Of a stretch of 32,826 nucleotides of DNA, positions 24,968-32,826 are shown piece by piece. The notes below the pieces were generated by a model. The model saw only the letters and a program-made list of their open reading frames with translations, was not told where the DNA came from and did no database searches. The translations under genes and the position numbers were made by a program. Source of the DNA: Synechocystis salina LEGE 00031 (GTDB lineage Bacteria > Cyanobacteriota > Cyanobacteriia > Cyanobacteriales > Microcystaceae); contig NZ_JADEVV010000046.1 of assembly GCF_015207985.1 (NCBI RefSeq), positions 1-32,826 of the forward strand, read 5' to 3'. Every line of letters starts with the position of its first letter. The first letter of the stretch is position 1.

Positions 24968-25900
24968 TTACACGTTGGAATAAACGCTGTTTCTCAAGAT
25001 GGTATAACCCTTGATTAACTCTTGAATACCCCGTCCCAAAGACCAGTCGGGAGTAAAGCCAGTGCTCAAAATCCTCTGGTTGGAAACAATGTAATCCCGC
25101 TTATCTGGATCCTCTCCGATGGGAGCTTCTAGATAAACAAAATTGGGCAGATATTTACGAATTTCGTCACAAAGTTCCAGTTTAGACAAATTAGCATCTT
25201 CCAAACCAACGTTATAGGGCTTACCCTTCATGGATTCAAAGTTTTCCAAGCCATGGAGAAACACCTTAGCCACATCCCGGATATGAATATAATTGCGCTT
25301 GAAATGACCTTCAAAAATAACCACTGCCCGGTCGTAAAAGGCGCGGTACACAAAGTCATTGACCAACAAATCTACCCGCATCCGGGGAGCCATACCAAAT
25401 ACTGTCGCCAGGCGAAAAGTCATGCCGTTATCCCGGGCTAACACCGCTTTTTCCGCTTCCACCTTAGTTACCCCATAGAGGGAAATTGGTCGCAGGGGAC
25501 TTTCTTCGGTACAAAATTTACCCTTTTCGCCAATGCCGTAGCCACTGTTGGTAACTGGCATCAAAATCCGCTGTTGAGGGCTGGCAAGTTGACAGATCAT
25601 TTCCACCGCCGTCTGGTTAGTGGTTTTAGTACCAATTTGATCGCGACTGCACAGGGGAGCACCCACTAGGGCCGCCAGGGGAATGATTACATCGGCGGTT
25701 TTGAGCTGTTCTTTAATAAGGTCTTCCTTGCGGCAATCCCCCCGGATAACGTTAAAGGTTTCATACTGACAGCATTCCGCCAAGCTATTTTGCTGGAACA
25801 TGAAGTTGTCTATCACGGTTACCTCGTAACCCGCCGCCAACAAAGTGGGGGTTAGGACAGAACCAATGTAGCCACCGCCACCGGTAATCAAAATTTTCAT
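24968..25900 (-). CDS. NAD-dependent nucleotide-sugar epimerase/dehydratase (extended SDR)
   Basis: 310 residues from the ATG at 25898-25900, chosen because GGAGG lies seven bases upstream; a GTG two codons earlier would sit too close to it. The NAD-binding TGGGGYIGS is at 6-14. The catalytic pair is Tyr142 and Lys146 in SLYGVTK, with Ser119 or a neighbour as the third residue. The family interconverts or dehydrates nucleotide sugars. It is the last gene of an operon with the Wzt/Wzm-type exporter, so its sugar probably goes into the exported polysaccharide. The exact sugar cannot be told. Confidence 0.88.
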   Translation of the reverse strand: MKILITGGGGYIGSVLTPTLLAAGYEVTVIDNFMFQQNSLAECCQYETFNVIRGDCRKEDLIKEQLKTADVIIPLAALVGAPLCSRDQIGTKTTNQTAVEMICQLASPQQRILMPVTNSGYGIGEKGKFCTEESPLRPISLYGVTKVEAEKAVLARDNGMTFRLATVFGMAPRMRVDLLVNDFVYRAFYDRAVVIFEGHFKRNYIHIRDVAKVFLHGLENFESMKGKPYNVGLEDANLSKLELCDEIRKYLPNFVYLEAPIGEDPDKRDYIVSNQRILSTGFTPDWSLGRGIQELIKGYTILRNSVYSNV

Positions 25901-25907
25901 AATCACT

Positions 25908-25912
25908 CCTCC
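25908..25912 (-). promoter_or_regulatory. Ribosome binding site that sets the epimerase start
   Basis: GGAGG on the minus strand, seven bases before the ATG at 25900. Confidence 0.7.
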
Positions 25913-25985
25913 ATGTTCTCTTTAACTATTGTTGAGCAAAAAATATCCGTTCCCAGTAAAGCAAAAAAAGGGCAACTTGCCAGAA

Positions 25986-26750
25986 TTATTGCGGGATAGT
26001 GAGGGCATCGTGGCGTTTGACCTCCTCCAGATATTGCCCGATCGCCTCGGAGGTTTTGCCCATGTAACGCACTACCCCCCGGTCTAGCCAGATGGTAGTA
26101 GGACAGGCATCTTGGATAAAACTCAGGCTATGGGAAACCACCAGAATAGTGGTGTTATGCCCCCAGAGCTTATCCATGCGGGCCTGGGACTTATGCTTAA
26201 AACTCTCATCCCCCACCGACAGGACTTCATCCAAAATTAGAATATCCGGCTCCACATCGGTGGCAATGGCAAAGCCCAACCGGGCCGACATCCCCGAAGA
26301 AAGGGACTTCACCGGCATATCGCCCAGGGTCTGTAACTCAGCAAAATCAAGGATGGAATCTACCCTGTCCAACATTTCCTGGCGGGAAAATCCCAACATG
26401 ACGCCGTAGAGGATGATGTTATCCCGCACACATAAATCCGGGTCAAAGCCAGCGCCCAACTCGATTAAGGGGGCTATTTCTCCCCTTACCCTTAGACTGC
26501 CGGCAGAAGGTTCCAAAATACCGCAAATCACCTTGAGCAGGGTAGACTTCCCCGAACCATTGGAGCCGATGATGCCAATTTTTTCCCCCGTCACCACCGT
26601 AAAATCTATATTGTCTAGGATCAGCTTACGGGAAGGCTTACGATACTTACCTTCAATAAAAGATAGTACGGTGCGCTTCAGGTCGTAGGAAAACTCCTCC
26701 TGGGTTCGACGGTACAAAGAAACCTTATCAAGACGAATAACTTCAGACAT
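25986..26750 (-). CDS. ABC transporter ATPase for polysaccharide export (Wzt/KpsT/TagH type)
   Basis: 254 residues. Walker A is GSNGSGKST at 62-70. The signature LSSGMSARLGFA (near 150) has the form typical of O-antigen, capsule and teichoic-acid exporters rather than LSGGQ. Walker B ILILDEVLSVGDESF follows, then the switch His in VVSHSL. There is no long C-terminal carbohydrate-binding domain, so it belongs to the short, KpsT-like group. It pairs with the permease 12 bp upstream. In PCC 6803 orthologues (sll0575/sll0574 as I recall) were linked to extracellular polysaccharide export and cell adherence. Confidence 0.93.
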   Translation of the reverse strand: MSEVIRLDKVSLYRRTQEEFSYDLKRTVLSFIEGKYRKPSRKLILDNIDFTVVTGEKIGIIGSNGSGKSTLLKVICGILEPSAGSLRVRGEIAPLIELGAGFDPDLCVRDNIILYGVMLGFSRQEMLDRVDSILDFAELQTLGDMPVKSLSSGMSARLGFAIATDVEPDILILDEVLSVGDESFKHKSQARMDKLWGHNTTILVVSHSLSFIQDACPTTIWLDRGVVRYMGKTSEAIGQYLEEVKRHDALTIPQ

Positions 26751-26762
26751 CTAAAATTAGCT

Positions 26763-27578
26763 TTACAACAAATCCATGAAATTCTTTTGCCAGGAGCGAA
26801 AGCAGAACCAACCCAAGGCCAATAAGATTAAACCATTTAATAGTCCATGGACGATCAAACCAGACTCGGGCAAATCCCCCGACAGGGAAATTTGACGAAT
26901 ACTGTCAATGATCGGTAACAGGGGGTTGATGACTAAAAAGCGACGCACTTGTTCCGGCACAATTTCCGATGGATAAAAAATAGGCGAGCCAATCCAGAGC
27001 ATGAAGGTAACTAGCTCGTAAAAGTAGGGCAAATCTCGGAAAAACACATAAAGGGCACTGACAAAAAAACCCACCCCAGTGCACACTAGGCTCAGGGCCA
27101 AGAGGGGAAAGAAGAGGCAAAGGGCATTGACCAACCACCAGCCAGATTCCCAAGACTTATAAATAGTCACGATCGCCAAGAGGGGGAGTGGCCCCACCAC
27201 AAATTGGAAAACGTTGGCAATGATCATGGACAGGGGAAAGACACTGATGGGCAGTTTGATCTTGTTCATTAGCCCCCCGCTGGCCACCACACTGGACAGA
27301 GCTTGACTGGTGGAAGAGGAAAAAAAGTTAATCACCAACAGCCCCGTAAAGGCCGCCAGGACATAGTTCAGAGCGGAACCATAAAAGGAGGCAAAGGCCG
27401 CGCCGAAAATGGCCGCATAAATCCCCGTCATAATTAGGGGGTTTAGCAATGACCAGTAAACCCCCAAAAAGGAACCCCGGTAACGGCCTTTCAGGTTGCG
27501 CTCCACTAATATCTGTAACAGTTCCAAGTAGCGCTGAATGGGGGACCAGTTCACCCTTGTCGGTAGCGAAAGAGCCAT
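26763..27578 (-). CDS. ABC-2 type polysaccharide/polyol export permease (Wzm/KpsM/TagG type)
   Basis: 271 residues from the ATG at 27576-27578; a TTG 42 bp upstream is less likely. Six membrane segments are visible, preceded by an amphipathic N-terminus with the family motif LLQILVERNLKGRYRGSFLGVYWSLLNPL (near 14-42). The LFFRDLPYF-type motif lies before helix 5 and a helix-rich end follows. With the ATPase 12 bp downstream it forms the exporter, and the epimerase follows, giving one three-gene operon. No glycosyltransferase is next to it. Confidence 0.92.
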   Translation of the reverse strand: MALSLPTRVNWSPIQRYLELLQILVERNLKGRYRGSFLGVYWSLLNPLIMTGIYAAIFGAAFASFYGSALNYVLAAFTGLLVINFFSSSTSQALSSVVASGGLMNKIKLPISVFPLSMIIANVFQFVVGPLPLLAIVTIYKSWESGWWLVNALCLFFPLLALSLVCTGVGFFVSALYVFFRDLPYFYELVTFMLWIGSPIFYPSEIVPEQVRRFLVINPLLPIIDSIRQISLSGDLPESGLIVHGLLNGLILLALGWFCFRSWQKNFMDLL

Positions 27579-27802
27579 AAAAAATTCTAAAAAATTGCGG
27601 GGCGGCGCCGAGCTAAACAAGAATTGTATAGAGTTGTGTGGCCTTTGTCGAGATAGTTAGATCGTGTGAACTAATAAGGCTTCTCTGAACCAATGGGAAA
27701 ACAGTGTGCTGATTTCTGAAATCACCATTAATTCAAGCGCTCGAAAAAATCTGCTAGCGAGGTTAGAATAGGCCAGTTCACAAATCTCCCTGCCCAAATT
27801 CC

Positions 27803-28870
27803 ATGGTTGTCAGCACCGTTAATCCCACAGCGCCCATGCCTGTGACCCCTATTTTTAACCCCACTGGCAACGATTCCGTCGAGAACCGTACCATTTGGTT
27901 TGGTAACACCACCAATTTGATGCAATTAAACGATGTCCGCTACAACTGGGCAGTGGGTTTGTACCAGCAAATGAGAGAGAACTTTTGGATTCCCCAGCGC
28001 TTAGACATTACCCAGGATGTTACTGATTACTGGAACCTAACCAACGAAGAACGGTATGCTTTCGACGGGATTTTGTCTTATTTGACCTTTCTAGATTCTG
28101 TCCAAACTTGTAACATTCCCCATTTGAAAAGTAGCGTTACCGCTCCAGAAATTAGCCTTTGTATGGCGGAGCAAATTTCCCAGGAGGGCATGCACAACCA
28201 GAGCTACCAGTACATGATCGAGACGATTATTCCCACAGAAAAGCGGGATACGGTGTACGAATTTTGGCGCACAGACCGGGTGTTAAAAGAACGGTGCGAG
28301 TACATCGCCATGCTCTACCAAAAATATGTCGATCATCCCACCCAGGAAAATTATTTTGTCGCCTTAATGGCGGACTATTTGTTGGAAGGATTATATTTCT
28401 ACAATGGTTTCATTTACTTTTACAATCTGGCTTCCCGCATGTTAATGCCCGGTTCCGCCGACATTTTTAAAATGATCAACCGGGATGAGTTGAGCCACGT
28501 GCGTCTCTACCAAAAGCTAATTCCCGAAGCGATGCAAGTCTTCACCCACTCCACAGATCAAATTTATGAAATGTTTGACAAGGCAGTGGAGTTTGAATGT
28601 CGTTGGACTAACCACATTGTCGGCAACAATATCCTCGGCATTACGGAATCTAGTACGGAACAGTACACCAAATACCTTGCTAACAGTCGTCTGCGGGCGA
28701 TCGGCTTGGATCCCCTTTACACTGAACCCCGCTATGGAAAAAGCCCCTACACCCACTTGGAGCGTTTTTCCGATACGAAAAAAGAAGCCCACACCAAGGC
28801 GAACTTCTTTGAAGCAACGGTGACTAGCTATGTGATGTCTTCTGGGGTAGCTGGTTGGGATGAAATTTAA
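27803..28870 (+). CDS. nrdF: Ribonucleoside-diphosphate reductase beta subunit
   Basis: 355 residues, full length. Iron ligands follow the class I pattern: Asp in FLDSVQ, E-x-x-H in QEGMHNQSY, Glu in LLEGLYFY, and E-x-x-H in RDELSHV. The Tyr four residues after the first ligand His (HNQSY) is at the radical position of E. coli Tyr122, so this is a tyrosyl-radical R2, not the Tyr-less class Ic. It works with the R1 subunit to make deoxynucleotides. No R1 gene is adjacent. The nrdF/nrdB label follows usual Synechocystis naming and class Ia versus Ib is not decided by this sequence alone. No intein interrupts it. Confidence 0.93.
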   Translation: MVVSTVNPTAPMPVTPIFNPTGNDSVENRTIWFGNTTNLMQLNDVRYNWAVGLYQQMRENFWIPQRLDITQDVTDYWNLTNEERYAFDGILSYLTFLDSVQTCNIPHLKSSVTAPEISLCMAEQISQEGMHNQSYQYMIETIIPTEKRDTVYEFWRTDRVLKERCEYIAMLYQKYVDHPTQENYFVALMADYLLEGLYFYNGFIYFYNLASRMLMPGSADIFKMINRDELSHVRLYQKLIPEAMQVFTHSTDQIYEMFDKAVEFECRWTNHIVGNNILGITESSTEQYTKYLANSRLRAIGLDPLYTEPRYGKSPYTHLERFSDTKKEAHTKANFFEATVTSYVMSSGVAGWDEI

Positions 28871-28953
28871 GGGTTGCTCTGTAACCTAACCATTCATTTC
28901 TCTGATGTTGCCATTGACCGTCAGTAAGGTAAGTGGAAAACCAAGAACTGCGC

Positions 28954-29874
28954 CTAAGGGGTGATCATTGTACCTCCCTGCCGGTGGATGATTTCCCAGG
29001 CTTGCCCTAACTGGCCAATGCCACACCACTGCCCAGTGCCTTCCACAAAGCGACAGGCCGCTTCCACCTTTGGTCCCATGGAGCCCTCTGCAAAACGGTA
29101 ACGGCGCAGATTTTTCGGGGTGGTTCGCTCGAAACGGTGGGAGTAATTAGTGCCCCAGTTTTCATACACGCCATCGGTATCGGTGAGGAGTAGTAACCCC
29201 TGGGCTTGGAGATTTTTGGCCAACAGAGCGGCGGCCAAGTCTTTGTCGATCACAGCTTCCACCCCCTGCATGCCCCCGGCTTCATCTACCACAATGGGAA
29301 TGCCCCCGCCCCCGGCACAGACTACCAAGGCACCACTGTTGACTAGCAGTTGAATGGTGGGTAGCTCAATGATGCGTTGCGGTTCCGGGGAAGCTACCAC
29401 CCGACGGTAACCTTGGCCGTCAGCGGCGATCGCCCACCCCCTTGCCTGGGCCAACTGTTGGGCCTGGGGGAGGTCATAAATGGGGCCGATGGGTTTGCTG
29501 GGGCGCAAAAAAGCTGGATCCTGGCGATCGACCACAATTTGGGTCAAGAGGGTGACCACGTCCCGGCCGGGCAGTTGGTTGCGTAATTCCTGTTCCAGGA
29601 GATAGCCGATCATGCCTTCGGTTTCCGCCCCTAAAACGTCTAGGGGGTAGGGCTTACAGGATTTTTCACATTCTCCCTGCAGGGCCAGTAAACCCACCTG
29701 GGGGCCATTGCCGTGGGTGACCACTACAGAATATTCCTGCACCACCTTGGCGATCGCCAGGGCCGCAACGCGAATGTTAGCTTTCTGAATTTCCACTTCC
29801 GGAGGTTGGCCCCTCTGCAACAGGGCATTACCACCCAAAGCAATGACAATGGGTCTGGGGTTAGGAGATGTCAT
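28954..29874 (-). CDS. arcC: Carbamate kinase
   Basis: 306 residues, normal length. The amino-acid-kinase opening VIALGGNALLQRG (about 10-22), the THGNGPQVG motif (near 53-61) and the GGGGIPIVVDEAGGMQGVEAVIDKDLAA block (near 190-216) are all specific for carbamate kinase. The enzyme makes ATP and carbamate from carbamoyl phosphate, or runs in reverse. Its start codon lies inside the last codons of the upstream P-loop gene (14-bp overlap), implying coupled translation. No arginine deiminase or catabolic ornithine transcarbamylase gene is nearby, so the usual fermentative context is absent. Confidence 0.94.
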   Translation of the reverse strand: MTSPNPRPIVIALGGNALLQRGQPPEVEIQKANIRVAALAIAKVVQEYSVVVTHGNGPQVGLLALQGECEKSCKPYPLDVLGAETEGMIGYLLEQELRNQLPGRDVVTLLTQIVVDRQDPAFLRPSKPIGPIYDLPQAQQLAQARGWAIAADGQGYRRVVASPEPQRIIELPTIQLLVNSGALVVCAGGGGIPIVVDEAGGMQGVEAVIDKDLAAALLAKNLQAQGLLLLTDTDGVYENWGTNYSHRFERTTPKNLRRYRFAEGSMGPKVEAACRFVEGTGQWCGIGQLGQAWEIIHRQGGTMITP

Positions 29875-31234
29875 GGACTTTGCCCCCTAGCCCCCGTTGG
29901 GCTAAAAATAAATCCACGGCGCTGCCTAATCCCGGTTCTTCCGCTTCGGCATAATCGTAAAAAACCCGCACCAATGGCTTATTCAGGGCAATTAACCGAC
30001 CCAGATCACTGGGGGTACCGGACACCACCACATCCACGTCAGCGGCATTGAGGGTATCGGCCAAAGCTTTTAATTGGGCAGGAAAGTAACCCATGGCGGG
30101 CAAAATTTGGCTCAAATGGGGAAATTTAGCGTAAACTGCTGCGATTTCCGGCACAGCGTAGGGTCTGGGGTCAACTATTGCAATGTTTTCAATGTCCTTA
30201 ACTGCTTGGTAACCCGCACCATGGCCCATGCCTCCGTGGGTGGTAGTGGGGCCGTCTTCCACCACAATGACCCGTTTGCCCCGCAGATCCAAGGGGGGCT
30301 CTAACCGTAACGGCGATCGCCCCTGGATGATTTTGGCACTGGGGTTTAACTGGGCGATGGAGTCCCGCACTTGGGCAATGTGGGCGGCCGTAGCCACATC
30401 AGTTTTGGGAATTAAGACAATATCGGCCATCCTCAGCGCCGTTTCCCCTGGATGGTATAAATTTTCATCTCCAGGTCGGAGAGGGTCCACCAGCACAATG
30501 TGTAAATCCGGTCGCACAAAGGGAAAATCGTTGTTACCTCCGTCCCAGAGAATGACATCACTTTCCAAAGAGGCTTTTTCCACAATTAGGCCGTAATCCA
30601 CCCCGGCATAGACCACATGGCCGGCTAAGATATGGGGCTCGTATTCTTCCCTTTCTTCCACTGTGCAGTGGGCCTGGTCTAAATCTTCTAGGGTGGCAAA
30701 CCGTTGCACTGTCTGCTTTTCTAGATTGCCATAGGGCATGGGATGGCGAATGGCACAAACCCTTAAACCCAGTTGGCGTAACCGTTGGGATAACCAGCGA
30801 CTCACCTGGGATTTACCGCAGCCGGTACGCACCGCCGACACCGCAATCACCGGCACTATGGCTTTGATCATGGTTTGATCTGGTCCCAGGAGAACAAAAT
30901 CCGTTCCGATCGCCAAGGCCCGGGAGGCGAGATGCATTACCTGTTGGTGGGACACATCACTATAGGCAAATACAATCTGATCAACTTGGTTTTCCCGGCA
31001 AAAATGTTCTAACTCCCCTTCCTCAATGATGGGAATGCCCTGGGGGTACAGTGCCCCCGCTAAACCCGGCGGATAACGGCGATCGGCAATGCCAGCAATC
31101 TGGGTAGCGGTGAAGGCCACCACTTCATACTGGGAATCATCCCGATAGACCTGATTGAAATTGTGAAAATCCCGCCCCGCAGCTCCTAAAATCACCACCC
31201 GCCGACGGTTGTCAGTAATTGCATTCGTAACCAT
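29861..31234 (-). CDS. Cyclic 2,3-diphosphoglycerate synthetase-like P-loop protein
   Basis: 457 residues from the ATG at 31232-31234, chosen because GGAGG is nine bases upstream; a longer form is possible but unlikely. A Rossmann-like N-terminus (VVILGAAGRDFHNFN, 13-27) is followed by a P-loop AVRTGCGKS at 134-142 and a WDGGNNDFP motif (near 231-239). The C-terminal third has DPRPYAVPEI and VVSGTPSDLG. This matches proteins annotated as cyclic 2,3-diphosphoglycerate synthetase or GTPase, whose activity is proven only in some methanogens. The reaction in cyanobacteria is unknown. It overlaps arcC by 14 bp and the two are surely one transcript. Confidence 0.8.
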   Translation of the reverse strand: MVTNAITDNRRRVVILGAAGRDFHNFNQVYRDDSQYEVVAFTATQIAGIADRRYPPGLAGALYPQGIPIIEEGELEHFCRENQVDQIVFAYSDVSHQQVMHLASRALAIGTDFVLLGPDQTMIKAIVPVIAVSAVRTGCGKSQVSRWLSQRLRQLGLRVCAIRHPMPYGNLEKQTVQRFATLEDLDQAHCTVEEREEYEPHILAGHVVYAGVDYGLIVEKASLESDVILWDGGNNDFPFVRPDLHIVLVDPLRPGDENLYHPGETALRMADIVLIPKTDVATAAHIAQVRDSIAQLNPSAKIIQGRSPLRLEPPLDLRGKRVIVVEDGPTTTHGGMGHGAGYQAVKDIENIAIVDPRPYAVPEIAAVYAKFPHLSQILPAMGYFPAQLKALADTLNAADVDVVVSGTPSDLGRLIALNKPLVRVFYDYAEAEEPGLGSAVDLFLAQRGLGGKVHDIS

Positions 31235-31606
31235 AGCCCCTTTCCTCCGGACAATAAGCCACGCCGTCACCACTCCCCACCAAGGCAACGTCCGTTTGTT
31301 TGATTAACTTGTCGAGCTCAGACACCAGCTCAAAATATGATTAACCGGGCAGTTTTAACGCGTTTTTATCCCTGCTCTGCATTGATCCCCGGTTGCTTTT
31401 CTACCTTTTATGATAAACACCAACGGGATTATCCCCAGAACCCTTGTTACAATACTTTGCCTGGGAAACATCTCCTTAACCCTAGTTCAGCCGAAAAATT
31501 GCCCATTTTGACGCAGAAAAACCGCTAGGATAGGTCAAATTTAAGGCAACTTTAACTTTGTCTTTTACTCAACCTTTTTTTAATTTACTCCCCCCACCAT
31601 TGCACC
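31235..31606. other. Divergent intergenic region before the glycoside hydrolase gene
   Basis: This 372-bp gap separates the divergent P-loop and glycoside-hydrolase genes. A TACAAT (around 31449-31454) and a TTGACG (around 31508) are possible plus-strand promoter parts, but no -35/-10 pair has proper spacing. A 63-codon open frame at 31337-31528 shows no coding character. No RNA structure is recognised. Confidence 0.45.
31244..31248 (-). promoter_or_regulatory. Ribosome binding site that sets the P-loop gene start
   Basis: GGAGG on the minus strand, nine bases upstream of the ATG at 31234. Confidence 0.65.
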
Positions 31607-32826
31607 ATGGCGATCGCCTCAATCTTTCAAGGGATTTTGCCCTATTACAGGAAGCCATTTTGGCGCCATCTTCTCCTCGGTCTGCTAGTAAGTTTGGCGA
31701 TCGTTCACCCTTTTCCTCTCTTTGGCCAACTCCAAGCCCAAAACGCCTTTCCCGAAATTAGGGGGGTGTGGATCACTAATAACGACACTGTTAGATTTTT
31801 AGATGAGAATCGCACCACTGAATCCATTAATCTCCTGGCCGATCTAAACTTCAACACCATCTACCCCGTAGTCTGGAACTCCGGCTATGTGCTCTACGAA
31901 AGTGAATTTGCTAAAAGGGAAGGATTGCAGCCCTTTAGCCCCAGGGGAGACCAGGGTCAGGATGTGCTAGCAGATATCATCGCCAAAGCCCACCGCCGCA
32001 ACATGTTGGTTTTGCCCTGGTTTGAATTTGGCTTTAAGGCTCCCCCCATGTCGGAACTAGTTAAACGCCATCCTTGGTGGTTTACCCAAAAGCGAGATGG
32101 CACCAAAACGTCGGTGAGTGCCGCTGGAGAAGTAATGTGGATGAATCCCTTCCACCCCCAGGTACAGGCTTTTATCACCCAACTGGTCATGGATGCAGTC
32201 AACAAATACGATTTGGACGGAGTTCAGTTCGACGATCACACCGCCTTGCCCAACGAATTTGGCTACGACAATTACACCATTTCCCTATACCAACAGGAAA
32301 CAAAAAAAACTCCCCCAAGCAACCCCAAAGATCCCGCCTGGATTCGCTGGCGAGCTGATAAAATTACGGCTTTCATGGTGCAGTTAAATGCTCGCATTAA
32401 AGCTGCTAAACCTAATATTCTCGTATCCGTTTCCCCCGCCACCTATAATCTCGCTTACAACACCTTTTTACAAGACTGGTTAGATTGGATCCGCAAAGGG
32501 ATTGTTGACGAAGTAATAGTTCAGGTTTATCGGACTTCCCTACCCACTTTTACCGAGCCGATCCAGCGGGCGGAGTTTCGAGAAGCCAAAACCCGAATTC
32601 CCACTGCCGTTGGTATCCTCACTGGATTGCCCACTAAGCAGGTTCCCATGCCCCTGGTGAATGACAAGGTTTATGCTGCCCGGGCCCAGGGCATGGGGGT
32701 TGCCTTTTTCTATTACCAAACCCTCTGGGACGTTGCACCGGAGGAAAAGGATTATCGCATTCAGTCCTTTCGTCGCCTATTTGCTTCCCCAGCCCCCCGC
32801 AGTTTAGCTAGAATTGCCCCTGTCTC
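31607..32826 (+). CDS. GHL10/DUF187-type glycoside hydrolase, C-terminus cut by window edge
   Basis: 406 codons are visible before the window ends. Residues about 19-45 form a signal peptide or signal anchor after a short basic N-terminus, so the enzyme is exported. The catalytic-type domain begins with FPEIRGVWITNNDT and continues with LADLNFNTIYPVVWNSGYVLY, LVLPWFEFGF, MNPFHPQVQ, the acidic DLDGVQFDDH block (near 203-212), and VSVSPATYN. These are features of the GHL10 family of (beta/alpha)8 barrels, suggested to act on cell-wall or exopolysaccharide glycans. A HIP1 site covers the first codons. A polysaccharide exporter lies 4 kb away, with no direct link. Confidence 0.85.
   Translation, partial: MAIASIFQGILPYYRKPFWRHLLLGLLVSLAIVHPFPLFGQLQAQNAFPEIRGVWITNNDTVRFLDENRTTESINLLADLNFNTIYPVVWNSGYVLYESEFAKREGLQPFSPRGDQGQDVLADIIAKAHRRNMLVLPWFEFGFKAPPMSELVKRHPWWFTQKRDGTKTSVSAAGEVMWMNPFHPQVQAFITQLVMDAVNKYDLDGVQFDDHTALPNEFGYDNYTISLYQQETKKTPPSNPKDPAWIRWRADKITAFMVQLNARIKAAKPNILVSVSPATYNLAYNTFLQDWLDWIRKGIVDEVIVQVYRTSLPTFTEPIQRAEFREAKTRIPTAVGILTGLPTKQVPMPLVNDKVYAARAQGMGVAFFYYQTLWDVAPEEKDYRIQSFRRLFASPAPRSLARIAPV

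Noticed and set aside
27803-28870. Class Ic (Tyr-less, Mn/Fe) R2 or intein-containing reductase
   Set aside because: The radical-position Tyr is present in HNQSY and the frame is uninterrupted.
31337-31528. 63-codon open frame upstream of the glycoside hydrolase
   Set aside because: No family resemblance, no ribosome site and low-complexity codon use; it lies in a divergent promoter region.

Overview
The window is chromosomal DNA of a unicellular cyanobacterium of the genus Synechocystis, close to PCC 6803. The evidence is a psbA gene for photosystem II D1, a cytochrome b6f Rieske protein, a b6f haem-assembly protein, several cyanobacteria-specific protein families, and a very high density of the HIP1 palindrome GCGATCGC (at least 24 copies by eye, about one per 1.4 kb). 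Many neighbours also follow the gene order I remember from Synechocystis. The adhA product looks very similar but not identical to the PCC 6803 protein as I recall it, so a sister strain is possible; that is memory, not a search.

Layout. (1) 1-656: a truncated minus-strand gene for a single-pass, proline-rich membrane protein, followed by a 0.7 kb AT-rich gap. (2) 1363-5483: a two-gene signalling operon, a response regulator with REC, degenerate GGDEF and intact EAL domains, then a GAF/CHASE3-like/PAS membrane histidine kinase. (3) 5511-9966, all minus strand: psbA of the D1-prime type, an isoprenylcysteine-methyltransferase-like protein, a SAM methyltransferase, an exported rhodanese, a small DUF2892 protein, an alternative Rieske protein (PetC2 type) and a DUF2214 membrane protein. 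(4) 10421-14253: surE, a DUF3727 protein, prfA, and convergent anmK. (5) 14293-15076: a decayed IS1-family element, wedged between anmK and an ABC-2 type permease gene. (6) 15965-18148: a possible 44-aa gene, a DUF1269 protein, adhA and a DUF2442 protein. (7) 18267-24860: argG with a clear terminator, a HAD phosphatase, a small exported protein, purK, an exported pentapeptide-repeat protein, a membrane-protein pair that includes the complex-C (b6f) cofactor-assembly subunit B, and a DUF2993 protein. (8) 24968-27578: a nucleotide-sugar epimerase and a Wzt/Wzm-type polysaccharide ABC exporter in one operon. (9) 27803-31234: nrdF, then convergent arcC overlapped by a gene for a cyclic-2,3-diphosphoglycerate-synthetase-like P-loop protein. 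(10) 31607 to the right edge: the start of a GHL10/DUF187-type glycoside hydrolase gene.

Most genes are ordinary core metabolism. The stretches most worth a second look are the D1-prime/PetC2/rhodanese block, which reads as a possible low-oxygen or sulfur-linked electron-transport module; the c-di-GMP phosphodiesterase/kinase pair; the translationally overlapped P-loop/carbamate-kinase pair with no known pathway around it; the unknown membrane protein joined to the b6f assembly factor; and the convergent 44-aa reading frame whose stop codon is duplicated by a 23-bp tandem repeat. No tRNA, rRNA or CRISPR array was found.
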